From assembly GCA_002081555.1 (NCBI GenBank), contig MZNV01001586.1, positions 1 to 64,000 on the forward strand: a stretch of DNA of 64,000 nucleotides, given 5' to 3'. Below are positions 48,501 to 59,083 of the stretch, piece by piece (positions within the stretch are counted from its first letter, which is position 1; the number at the start of each line of letters is the position of its first letter). The stretch is from Protostelium mycophagum (lineage: Eukaryota > Evosea > Variosea > Protosteliida > Protosteliaceae). The notes beneath the pieces are model-generated. The model was not told where the DNA came from. It did no database searches and worked only from the letters and a program-made list of their open reading frames with translations. The position numbers and the translations under genes were made by a program.

Positions 48501-48780
48501 TGCTTGCAAAAAGTTTTCATCATCAAGAACAATGTTTTGACTCATGATGACATGTCTTCAGGACCGACAGACAAAACATTATCGTGTGAAACACAGATCC
48601 GGCCAACCCTTCATCCTCTTACTACCAGACAAAAAACCGAATTACCAATCGCTGGACGAGCTTATAGAGAAGCAGAGCACCGACCTGAATTTGCTCTTGC
48701 CGCTACCACCGAAATACCAGAGCATTTTTGATGATAACCCGCCAAAGCCAGACGCACCATACGAGTGTGAGGGCGAATAA
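45546..48780 (+). CDS. SHK-type dual-specificity kinase: kinase domain followed by SH2
   Basis: Start at ATG 45546 ([17 protein letters not shown]) with a Ser-rich leader. Kinase domain: [21 protein letters not shown] lysine, [29 protein letters not shown], catalytic loop [46 protein letters not shown] and [12 protein letters not shown]. The SH2 domain near the C-terminus reads [35 protein letters not shown] and [12 protein letters not shown]; the Arg in YLIRFS is the phosphotyrosine-binding residue. It ends [10 protein letters not shown]. Order and motifs match Dictyostelium shk kinases. The HRD Arg is Leu, as in several SHK relatives. Long introns at about 47590-47860 and 48085-48310 carry GCGGC hairpins. 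Confidence 0.92.
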
Positions 48781-48956
48781 AAGTTAAATTACCTTGCATG
48801 GATGGACAATGATGTGGTGTTGCATGTCACAAAGACTGCAGATCAATAATTCAGAAAAAGCCTGGGGGAAGTGTTTGTGGAAATTACAAATGCAGTGTCA
48901 TGTTGCTATTAGACACGAAGAAGTCGAGCGATTAAAAGACCCATCATTACCTTATT

Positions 48957-49644
48957 TTATATACGTATGACGACTGGTCGTAGTTCATCTTGCCTCCTTC
49001 TCAATAATGTGCCAAGAGCGAGCTCGATTTCTTCTGGAAGAGGTGGTGCATTCGGTCCTTGTGGGACGTTATGCAGCAGAGTCATAATCTCCTTGTCGAT
49101 CTTGCAGATCATTCTATACGGCCATTTTCTCTTGCGAACCGCCTCCTTCCAACGCTTGCTCAGCGTGGAAGGAGGTATTCCGAGTTTCTTAGCGGCTTCT
49201 GATTGGGCCATATTGAGGTATTCTGTGATATCTACGTAAGCTTGTCCCCCTCTTGGCAGAGGTATCAGTTCTTGTCCTTGGTCTATCGTCGCGAGTTGTT
49301 GGTTATTAACATCGGGATCCATCGGCTGCATTTTGTCAGCCCACATCGAAATCAATTCTACTCACCATCATGGGAGGTCGTTGCGGTTCAGTTTGAGGTT
49401 GTTGATGTGCTTGAAGAGAAATGGACTGCTTGAGGTCTGGTTCGCTGAGACCAGAGGGTTTTAGAAGATCTGGTATCGCTGTGGCAGAGTCGTTGCCGAG
49501 CACCGATTTGAGGTATTTGTCTAAAGTTCCAGAAGATAAAGAGGGCGTCTCAAGAGAAAATGAGAATTGGCTGATGCTTGCTCCGCTAGACAGGCTCTGT
49601 TGAGACTTTTGTGCAAACATTTTGTCCATCTCTGGGTCCAACAT
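48957..49644 (-). CDS. RWP-RK domain protein
   Basis: Two exons joined over a 39-nt intron (GTGAGTAGA...AAATGCAG). The start MLDPEMDKMFAQKSQQSLSS is followed by Ser/Gln/Pro-rich sequence. The RWP-RK helix-turn-helix lies near residues 140-180: MAQSEAAKKLGIPPSTLSKRW, then KRKWPYRMICKID. The family consensus has AAKxLGxCxTxLKxxCR...RWPYR. The Cys is missing and RKWPYR replaces RWPYR, so the call rests on the helix pattern and the signature. The protein is probably a nuclear regulator; the family is best known from plants and Dictyostelium. Convergent with the SHK gene (176 nt between stops). Confidence 0.75.
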
Positions 49645-50063
49645 TTTCGGAGCTGTGGTATCACATTAAATTCTACATTGTGAGAGCACAAAGGTGGCGC
49701 AAAGAAACAAATGTCTACCTCTTTCGTGTTGAAGATGAAACACGGCGGGAATCTCGGGGTAGAAAAATAACCCCAAACGTCCCGACAGAATTGGCGGGAA
49801 AGATCAAATTTGAAATATACTGGCACGATTTTTACACCTGCTCCGGCAAAATTTGATCTTGTGAAGTGCAGAATCATGCCATAACCAGAGAGATGGACAG
49901 ATGGCCTCAGCCACCCATGATCTTACTTTCTCTTTGAGACAACAGCAATCCCTCGGCGTTATCTTGGATGTCTGAGAAATTTCGAATGATCGTGCGATCA
50001 TTCGAAATTTGATACGTCATCGCCAACATCTGAAAAAAAAAGGATCAAAACACGACAAAGAAC

Positions 50064-51803
50064 ATGCCAGCAGTCGCACAAGGATCTACAGTTTTAGTGA
50101 CAGGAGTTACAGGTTCGTGATAACTGCACTGACTCTCTGAATGACGCAGGTTACATTGCCGCTTGGGCAGCAGAATACCTCTTAGAAGACGGATATAAAG
50201 TGATTGGCACCGTTCGTGACGAAAAGAAAGCCAATGAATTGAAAGAGAGGTGAGATTATTCTACGTCGACTCCTAAACCCTTCAGATTCGCCAAGCACGG
50301 AGACAAGTTCCGTCTTGCAACGGTGAAGGACTTGCAAGAGAAGGGTGCTTTTGACGAAGTCGCCAGAGTGAGTTTCGAACGTGCACAGGTAGAGGTCTCA
50401 TTTATTCCAGAGAGTCGACGGTATCCTCCATATAGCCTCTCCTTTCCACTTTGACACTAAAGACGTGAAGAAGGACTTGATCGAACCTGCAGTAAATGGA
50501 ACACTGAACCTCCTCAGAGCAGCCGCACAAAGCAAGGTACTGCCTGTCATTTAATTCATTCTGATCTGATCGTGATAGACTGTCTCACGTGTTGTGGTGA
50601 CATCCTCTTTTGCCGCCATGATGGAGCAGAAGGAGGCACCTTTCACATTCACAGAAGAAGTTTGGAACAAGTCATCCTCGAAAGAGGTGAGATCACCTCA
50701 TGTGCTGATCTGCACTACCATCTAAATATAGCACCACCTCCAAAGATGTATATAACACCTTTGGGCTGGTTTTTATTGCTTGTATATCCAAAAAATAAAC
50801 TTACAAAAAAAGGTTGAAAAAGACAACAGTAACGGTTTCCACGGTTACTTAGCCTCTAAATCAGAGGCCGAGCAAGCTGCGTGGAACTTCATCAAAGAAG
50901 AGAAGCCTTCTTTTGACCTGGCGGTGATCAACCCTGTTTACGTATTTGGTCCGTTCATTCACCCGGTCAAGGTGAGATTTATCCGAAATTTGATCGAAAT
51001 TTCCAGAAATCTTGGAGTTGTAGATCAATTACATGGCAAAGCCTTGGAATATTCTTGGTTTTTTCAGCTGGAAAAGGTTCTTTTGTGATGTTTTTAGCGA
51101 TTTCAAGTGTTTTGTAAAAATAAATAAAATACATGGTTATTCAACAATAAATGTGAGAGAATTGTGGCATCAATTAAAAAGATCTCCGGAGATTTTTGCA
51201 CTTCCTGCAGCTTTGCTGGAGGCATTACGCTCTGTTGTTTTGCAGTTGCGGCCAAAGAGGTCCAAAGGTCTACCCATCATCATCTCATCCTCTTCAGGAT
51301 GCCGAGTCCATCAACACGAGTGTCGGCATGATTTTTGCCACATTGACCGGTAAAGACATTCAAGATGAAGGACCACATCAGAACTTTGTCGATGTGAGAG
51401 ATGTCGCGAGAGCACACATCAGGGCATTACAGAATGAAGAAGCTGGAGGACACAGACACATCAACTCTGCTGGTCCATTTGGTAACGGACAGGTCTGTGT
51501 TTATTTTTAAGTGGAAAATGTATTTTCTGGATTTGTGAAATTTTGCCAAAAAATCACAAATTTTTCCAGAAATGAAAATTCTGAAATATATTTAATTATC
51601 ATTTAAAATACTGAAAGTTGTAGATCGCAGGAATCCTCAAGAGAAACTTCCCAGAAGCGAAAGTGCAGCAGCCAAAAACAGAAGAAGTCCCCAAAACTGG
51701 CCTCGAAGTCAAGTCTCTTAACGCGAAGAATCTCGGTATCGACTATATTCCCCTGGAGAAGAGCATTGTAGACACAGCCAAGAGCCTCCAGAGATTTTTG
51801 TGA
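50064..51803 (+). CDS. NAD(P)-dependent extended short-chain reductase (dihydroflavonol-4-reductase/GRE2-like)
   Basis: The start MPAVAQGSTVLVTGVTGYIA carries the nucleotide-binding TGxxGxxA motif. Next come VIGTVRDEKKANELKERF, RVDGILHIASPFHFD, PAVNGTLNLLRAAA and RVVVTSSFAAMM (catalytic Ser). The YxxxK pair is in YLASKSEAEQAAW, followed by FDLAVINPVYVFGP. C-terminal exons read NFVDVRDVARAHIRALQ and KSIVDTAKSLQRFL. Members reduce aldehydes or ketones such as methylglyoxal or flavonoid-like substrates; the actual substrate is unknown. About eight introns, including a longer one near 50970-51260 with a CTGCAGCTTTGCTG hairpin. Confidence 0.9.
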
Positions 51804-52202
51804 ATAAAAGAGTACATCGAACGATAAGAGCATGGATACGGTTGATATCCCAAAAATCATTCAGGCAACAGCTCGTTGTAGATCATGTGACATCCAGCTA
51901 TCTTCTTGCGCCAAAGCACCATGAAAATATCATCTGCAGCCGATTGATTTTGTTTGAAACTTTGCTGGCATTTCAATATATCAAAAGAAGCTCGCCCTAT
52001 TTGACTACGGAGTATTGACGCTCTTCGGGAAGGTGACCTATCATCCACAATGCTTCTAAGACTAACTGAAGCTGTACAGGGTTTTGGTCAGGTCGGACGG
52101 ATAAATAGTCAATTTTATAATTAAAAAAATGTCACCAAATTGTTTTGAATTTTCTTTGATTAAATAGGTGTTTCGCAGAATTTAACAATCACGACACTCA
52201 AA

Positions 52203-53565
52203 ATGGCCGCAAGAGCAGCGATCCGTCTCTCTACGACAATAGGTCATATCAAGGCAAACAATGGAAAACTCGTGAGGAATTATACATCATCCCAAACATA
52301 TTCGGTATCAGCAGTCCCATCTAATCCTCTTGGTCCTGGAAAATACATCGAAACAGCAGGACTCTTGCAAGTTGGAAATGAGGTGATGTGTCTTGCATTA
52401 GGAGAAGATTGACAATTCCTAAGTTCTTAAATGGCAAGAGGAAAAATTCAGTTACACCCTATTTCGCCAAGTATTGTTTCGATCTTGGCATCGATCTGAA
52501 ACATATCGTGGTCCTGCCAGAAGATAAAGAGGAGATCATCAGTGCGGCAAAGGACATGGTCAACAAATTTGATCTGGTCATTGCCAGTGGAGGTGATCTC
52601 CACATCTCACTTTCATTTTCCGTCTCATGTCTAAAGAGGTGGATGATTCACCGGGAAATCTCTTGTACAAGTCACTGGCAGAAGCCTTTTCGGTCCCTTT
52701 GGTTCGTGATGAGGAGACAATGGAGAGACTGAAAAGAAGTCAAGATGCAAACTCGACTGAGTCTCTATATCCACAGGGTGCAGAGGTATTTTATTTTTAT
52801 TTGGTATTTTCCCGCCAACCTGATTTTTTTGAATTTTTGTTCTGCTTAGTTTTAATTTTTTGTATTGATGTCACGGTATTTACCGCCACTCTTCGCGTTA
52901 ATAATCAGCCAGGAACCTTCATACAAATTTTACTTTGAGAATTTTCTAAAATATTTTTCTTCCGGAAACTGATTTTTCAGCTCTTATATGTTTCCGAGCA
53001 CAAAGCTAGGCCAATCATCCGTTTGCGTGGGAAATTGTGTGTACTTCCGGATCATTCTTTCGGAGAAACACTGCATCACTTGACCCCCTACTTACCCCTC
53101 CCTCCGTCTACAACGAGACAGACGAGGACACTTGTGTTCACGAAAATGTTGGAGAGCAATTTGGCGCCTTTTTTGACGTCTCTGCAGGACAGAGTCAAAT
53201 CTGAAAACATCAAGGTACTTATTTTGAACTCGGTAACTTCACGTGAAGGTCACGGTAATTACCGCAAAACCCAACATATCATACTCACCTTTCTCACACT
53301 TTATTTATGACTTTTGGTGTTTGTTTTTTTTGATAAAATGAAATAAATATTTTCACGCGATTTTCCACGTCAACTACCGCACTTTTCACGTTAACGTTCT
53401 GATGGAATTTAGATCGGATCTTACCCAGAGATGGGAGTGGGCGTCTACATCAGCTTGATTGGCAAAGACGCCGACAGATTAAGAATCTACGCGGAGGAAG
53501 TGGCGAGAGAGCTGAAAGGCAACGTAGTCACGAGCAGCATGGACAAAAAAGACATAAAGACATGA
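52203..53565 (+). CDS. MoaB/CinA-fold (molybdopterin-binding-like) protein, FAD1 or FAD-pyrophosphatase relative
   Basis: The first exon MAARAAIRLSTTIGHIKANN looks like a mitochondrial leader. After splicing, GNEFLNGKRKNSVTPYFAKY matches GNEIL-GK-DTNS of this fold. LPEDKEEIISAAKDMVNKFD and ASG follow. The usual GGIGPTHDD loop is replaced by GEVDDSPGN at the same spacing, then YKSLAEAFSVPLVRDEET. Later exons give FTKMLESNLAPFL and IGSYPEMGVGVYISLIGKD, matching the end of CinA/FAD1-type domains. No PAPS-reductase-like FAD synthase half is present. Loss of the ligand loop suggests a structural or altered-ligand role. Confidence 0.82.
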
Positions 53566-53990
53566 TGTTTCTGTTGTCTGTTTATTCAAAAAATAATGAC
53601 ACGTTCGAAGTGGTTGAAGGTGCGAAAATCATGTCGACATGACATCTTTATGTTGTACAAAACTCAGCAAAAATCAAAAGGAATGCAGAGTTTTTTCGCT
53701 CGAATTTATTCAATATTACCCCGTGGACACGAATTTGTACCATTTTCAAAATGAATAATAATTGCGGTAACTACCTGTGAGTAACACGTTAACGTTGGTG
53801 AGGTGTACAAATGCCTGTCCGTTGGGTAATACATGAGTTGTCATACACACGGCAACATGAACGTGACCCTATTTAATTATATTCTCATAAAAATACAATT
53901 GCCAATTTTCGTCTGGTGGGAAATAATAATTTTCCGTTTATCAAAAGAACAAAAGACAAACTGTCATTTTGAGCAGGTCAGCAACCAATC
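53566..53990. other. Intergenic spacer
   Basis: About 425 bp. It holds GCGGTAACTACC near 53765 and CACGTTAACGTT near 53790, both variants of the CACGTYAAYTACCG word family. No gene is seen. Confidence 0.5.
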
Positions 53991-55874
53991 ATGAGGAAGA
54001 GTTACATTATCGGTGTGGGTCTCACCAAATTTGACAAACCCCGAGGAAAAAGAGATTACCCTGAGATTGGTCTAGAAGCCGCCGTAAAAGCGCTCGTCGA
54101 TGCAGGTATGCCATGTTAAGACTTATCCATTTGAATTTTTGCCAAGGCATCACCTACGATGATGTCGATCAAGCATTTACCGCTTATGTCTATGGTGATT
54201 CTACTTGTGGACAGAGGGTATTATATCAGGTGCCGAATGACACATTTCATCACCGCCTTACACTTTACAGCTCGGTTTGACACAGATACCCATCATCAAC
54301 GTGAACAATAATTGCAGCACCGGCGCTTCTGCCCTTCATCTCGCCAGATCAGCCGTTGAATCTGGTCACTCAGAGTGTGTGATGGCTTTGGGGTTTGAAA
54401 AGATGGCGCCGGGATCTCTGAATGCTGCATTTTCAGACAGAGTCAATCCTTTGGACAGGATTGTCACAATGCACATGGAAGGAAGAGGCTCTTCGAGCTT
54501 TGGTCCTTTCGCTGCCCAGATTTTTGGAGAAGGTACTTTCTTTTATTTTAAAACTTTGTTTACTTGATGTTTAATTTATATTTCATGGTGAATGTTATCT
54601 TCAAGATTAAGATGTGGAGGTGCCGCAGAATATTGTGACAGACACGGCTCTACAACCAGCCACATCCACCGCATTGCGGCGAAGAACCACAGACACAGCG
54701 CGAATAACCCCTACGCACAGTTCAGAGACGTCTACACCGAGGCACAAGTCGCTTCAGCTCCAAGTGTCACACCAAACATGACGCGTCCATGTTGCTGTCC
54801 GACATCTGATGGAGGCGCATGCGTCATCGTGGCAAGCGAAAAGTTTGTCAGGGAGAAAAAGTTGGAGAATCAAGCCATTGAGATCGCGGCGGTTGGCGTG
54901 GCAACTGACAGTCCTAGAGTCTTTGAACGCAGTCACATCGAGCTTGCTGGTGAGCTGCAATTTCTTGGCTGTGTTTAGACTTTTCATGTTTTATTCATTT
55001 CCTTTTCATTTTTGGCTTTGGAAAAAGTCCGGTTAATTAGATTATTTTCTCCGGAAAACTCCACTAATGAAAATTCGAAGTTTTTCATTTATCCGGCATG
55101 AAATTTGGTTCTCCGGTTTTTCTGTGGCGCTTTCGGTGTTGCCCGAGCAAAGTTTTTCAACCCGCTACAACTGTCAATTTTGACATGTTAAGGATCTGAC
55201 ATGACGCGTGCCGCAGCCCAGAGGGCTTTCCGTGAGGCAAAGATAGGACCAAAGGACGTGCAAGTGATCGAATTACACGATTGTTTCGCGGCAAACGAGC
55301 TGATCACTTACGATGCGCTCGGAATTTGTGCACCAGGAAGGTCAGTTTCGTTCTTAATTTGTGATTTCATGTCTCGTTGTAGACGGAATACAATAGATGT
55401 CATAAATACCTTGATTTTGATGTGGTACAGAGCCGGGGATATTGTCGACAAGAATGACTACACGTACGGTGGGAAATACGTCATCAACCCCTCCGGAGGT
55501 CTTGAATCCAAGGGACACCCGCTCGGTGCCACCGGTATGACGTCATCATCCCAAAATAGCACCTGATCTGTCCAGGTCTCGGAATGGCCTTCTATCTTGT
55601 CATGCAACTGAGAGGCTGGGCCGGAAAGATGCAGGCAGAAGATGTGCGACACGCACTCCTCCACAACTTGGGACTTGGCGGTTCGTGCGTTGTCGCGATC
55701 TTCAAGAGGCCAGAATTCTACGATACCAACTCGAAGAGTGTTGACGGAAGAGGAAGGATGGGGTATAACCACGGGGAGGAATGCAGGGAGAGTGTTAACG
55801 AAGAGCATCTGGAGAGGGTCAAGAGCAAAAGATTCAGCGCATGGGCGAGAGGGCAGGTCGCCGCGAATCTGTAA
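53991..55874 (+). CDS. SCPx/SCP2-type 3-ketoacyl-CoA thiolase
   Basis: The start [20 protein letters not shown] is typical of SCP2 thiolases. The acyl-accepting Cys is in [19 protein letters not shown] (near 54310). Further motifs: [41 protein letters not shown] (His motif) and [17 protein letters not shown] (second catalytic pair near 55520). The C-terminal exon ends [13 protein letters not shown]. In known organisms this peroxisomal enzyme cleaves branched-chain or sterol-side-chain 3-ketoacyl-CoAs. There is no fused sterol-carrier domain and no canonical SKL-type tail. An intron of about 245 nt (near 54948-55193) contains a copy of the dispersed repeat. Confidence 0.92.
55036..55146 (+). 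repeat. Dispersed ~110-bp repeat, copy 2, inside a thiolase intron
   Basis: Runs from ATTAGATTATTTTCTCCGG to CTTTCGGTGTTGCCCGA. It is inverted relative to 42748-42858 and nearly identical to it. It accounts for much of the unusually long thiolase intron. Confidence 0.92.
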
Positions 55875-56110
55875 TAAAACCGTTGCTGGACACAACATTC
55901 AGGTGCACAAGAACACTTTAAAATCAACACCAGTTTCGCGCAGAGGTGACTCCGGGATCTGAAAACAGATGTGTGTACACCATCAAAAAGAATCTCAAGA
56001 AAACGGATTTTCAATAAGTAGTTGATTCATTTACAATAGTCGCGTTGTCGTTGTGGGTAGGGTCCTCTTCATCTCACAATCTCATGATCTCATGTCCGGC
56101 AGTGTTCACT

Positions 56111-57056
56111 TTAACCTTCTTCCAATCTGCTGTACAAGCGGGCGCCTCTTTCTACGTCCCCATCTGAACTCGTCTTGATCTCTGTCACATGCAACATCTT
56201 CCGCTCGATCACGCTGGTAGTGGATTTGATGGCGGCCTTGAAGTTCTGCTCGTGTTCTCTAACTTGATCAGAAACCGAAAACTCTATCGAGATGTTGGTT
56301 CCCCATTCTTTCATTTGATGTGATTTTACAACATCATGTTGCCGATTTCGAGAATGTTGGACGCAACAGCGAGCTCATATAGCTGCACATCGAGTTGGAT
56401 ATCCAAAGGAGTACGATTACCTTCGTTGCTCTATGAATTGTTGCCTCATCTTCTCCTTCTGTTTGAGGTATTCCGTTCGATCGTGAGCCCTCTTTGCAGA
56501 GGCTGCTTGCTCCTCTTCTCGTCTAAGTTGTTCCTTGTATTTAACTTCCACAATTGTTTCCAGCCTTTTAGGGTTAAATTTCATCAAGAGATGTCTATAA
56601 TCCTCGGCAAAGTCACAATGCTTCATTCGAAATGTCTTTGACATTGGATATAAAACCGTATATAAACACACCTTCTCTTGGCCTCCCTTTCTAAACTATC
56701 TGAACGAACACTGTGCTTCAATGTCGCTTCTTGTGCTAGTGTTCTCGTTTTTGGCTCTGTCTGCAAGACTTCAGAGTTATTTTTCACTGTTAGGCGGTAA
56801 CAACAGCATAAAAAAACTGAGCAGAATGCTCTGTACACGGGATAAAGTTGAAATGACAGGATGATCCGCCAAGTTGAGCAAGGGCTCCAACCCACACGTC
56901 AATTACCGCGGGTCGCCGTAAGCTGCGTTTTTCTGTTATATTTTCGTCACGTTTGGTCTGCGGCAATGCCGCTACACAACCCAATAAGCCTGCTTCATAG
57001 ATCTGAAGACTCACTGAAGGAGGCTTTTCAGAACCTTCTTTTCTCTCGGCGTCCAT
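56111..57056 (-). CDS. Unrecognised coiled-coil protein
   Basis: Starts MDAERKEGSEKPPSVSLQIY, then a roughly 190-nt intron. Central exons are highly charged and helical: EATLKHSVRSDSLEREAKRR, MKFNPKRLETIVEVKYKEQL and RREEEQAASAKRAHDRTEYL. The last exon reads WGTNISIEFSVSDQVREHE, IERKMLHVTEIKTSS and GARLYSRLEEG with a stop at 56111. No family is recognised. It may be a cytoskeletal or scaffold protein, judging only from coiled coil. The first intron carries a GCGGCAATGCCGC hairpin (56959-56974 region) and CACGTCAATTACCGCG (56895-56910). Tandem with the NEK gene upstream (91 nt). Confidence 0.65.
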
Positions 57057-57147
57057 TGTCTTGGCAATATTTGGCTGTGAGTGCAGCCTTCTTGGTGTGA
57101 CCGGTGCTGAGAAGTGCGCGCGTCTTGACGGTAATAATAAAGTGATG

Positions 57148-58836
57148 TTACTGACAGACTTTCCTCTCGGAGTAATCTGAAATTTCCGTTAGATTTCGTG
57201 GAGATTTCAAGAAAATTCACATTGCTGCGAGGAGCGCGGGCTTCGGGAGTGCGAGCTGATTGACTCCCCGTGGGAAGAGGAGAACCAGGCGCCTAAAAAT
57301 AGAATGAATTTCCTCCTACAACCAGATCTACAACTCACCGGAGGAAGATTCTCCATGTGCAACTTTGGCATGGGGAAGGGTGGTTTTGTGATAGTCGCCC
57401 GCCTCGGGGTTATTATCGGTGAGACCTGTGGTGCGGATGTTGTTCTTTGTTCTGGACTTTCTGGTCTTGCATGATTGGGGCTGACTGATCGCGAGCCACT
57501 TTGATTTTCTGGTCTCAAAAAATTGGGACTGTCCGGGGCTCCATGAGATGTTGGTGACTTTGGTTTTCTGTACAAATTTTCCAAACTGCCGAAGAATCAG
57601 AGCAAATTCAATATTTTTCAAGAGAACATGATCAAACCTGGTGTTCTGGCCTGAAGAGGACATGCTACTCGCTCTCACCACTCTTCTTGCGCCCATCTCC
57701 CTCCTTCGAATAAAATCCACAACTTCGGAGGCCTCAGGCCTCAGGTTGGGGTCTGTCTGTAACATGGAAGAGACCAATGATGACAATGCAGATGAATAAG
57801 TCGTGGGCAGGGGGATGAAACTTCCATTGATGATTCTCAGCACAAGTGCCGAAATATTCTGTACAAGTCATCGAGATTTTCATTGAAATTTCAGTCCTTT
57901 GTACAGGGAAAATAAAACTGGCTTACACTTGCATCAAAGGGTCGTCTAAATGTGGCCAATTCATATATACAGCAGCCCATCGCCCAAATATCACTCTTGG
58001 CGTCGTACCTTCTTCGTGAAGAAAAAATCGAAATCATCAAAGAGATGATCAGATGATAAAAGATACGGTTGGTCATTGCAGATTTCTGGGGAGAGATTGT
58101 AAGGTGTACCGATGACCTGAATGACGTCATCGATCTGAAAAGGAAGGACATCCATACCGTCTCTGCGAGTTGTTTGGATGTCTGAAGGACTTTGGCTATC
58201 CCAAAATCACCCAGCTTGATATCACCATTCGATGTCAAAAAGAGATTCTGATTCTTCACGTCCCTGCATCAGTTCAGATCATCAATGATCATACATTTTT
58301 ACAGCAGAATGGTGAAAAGATTGTCACCTGTGTAAAATGTTCTTTCTGTGAACAAATTCTAGGGCTTCCGCGATCTGTAATGTCCACTTCCAGATCTGTG
58401 GCTCATCGAATCGTTCATGAACTTCTCTTGCCTTTGTGATCCGTTGTTGCAGATCTCCACCTTCTGCGTATTCCATTATGATGTTCAGAACATCGTCTTC
58501 CAGGAAACTATCCACATACGAAACGATGTAGTCGTGACTTAACATTTTCAAAACCTGATTGGGTTGAGATGGAGATAAAAATGAAGTCTTACTTCGACTT
58601 CAGTGGATGTTTTCTTCATTTCCCGCTCAGAATCTGGAAGCTTGATCTGTTTCATCACAAAATGATCGCCATCTGTATCTTGGTCAAAATGATGAAGCTA
58701 AAGACATGGCGTAACCTTGTCTCCTTCTGACAAGCACCGCACGTCCGAACGAGCCTCTGCCCAATATCTTAAGCTCCTCATACTCCAGCGAAGCTGTGTG
58801 CGCCACTAACGGCGTCATGATGTCAACCGCGACCAT
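57148..58836 (-). CDS. NEK (NIMA-related) Ser/Thr protein kinase
   Basis: The start MVAVDIMTPLVAHTASLEYE leads to the glycine loop ILGRGSFGRAVLVRRR. FVMKQIKLPDSEREMKKTSTE carries the VAIK-type Lys. VLKMLSHDYIVSYVDSF, IIMEYAEGGDLQQRI, ILHR joined to DVKNQNLFLTSNGDIKL, DFGIAKVL, GTPYNLSPEIC and KSDIWAMGCCIYELATF follow. These are diagnostic for NEKs, which act in mitosis, centrosome and cilium control. The C-terminal tail is Ser/Pro-rich (RPESPEQRTTSAPQVSPIIT), a likely phospho-regulatory region. It ends NDYSERKVCQ with a stop at 57148. At least eight introns. One donor reads GTGAGTTGTAGAT (near 57330). Confidence 0.92.
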
Positions 58837-59083
58837 GCAGCTTCGAATTGTTAATTTTTCACCAGGACAAGGGAAACACGTCAATTACCGTGATCTTTTT
58901 TACGTTATGACCGCAAACTCCACACTCCGCTTGGATCGACCAATAACCATTTTCAGCCAGCAACAGGAAACATATAGTATGGGGTAAGTACCGTGCGAAA
59001 GCACGGTAACAAACCGTGCTCGAAAAGAACACCGAAAAAGTAAAAGATTAATTTCAGAGGAATTTTATTCGTCTAAATATAAA

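Noticed and set aside
56111-57056. Assigning the coiled-coil gene to a ciliary protein family
   Set aside because: Charged helical sequence alone does not support a named family.
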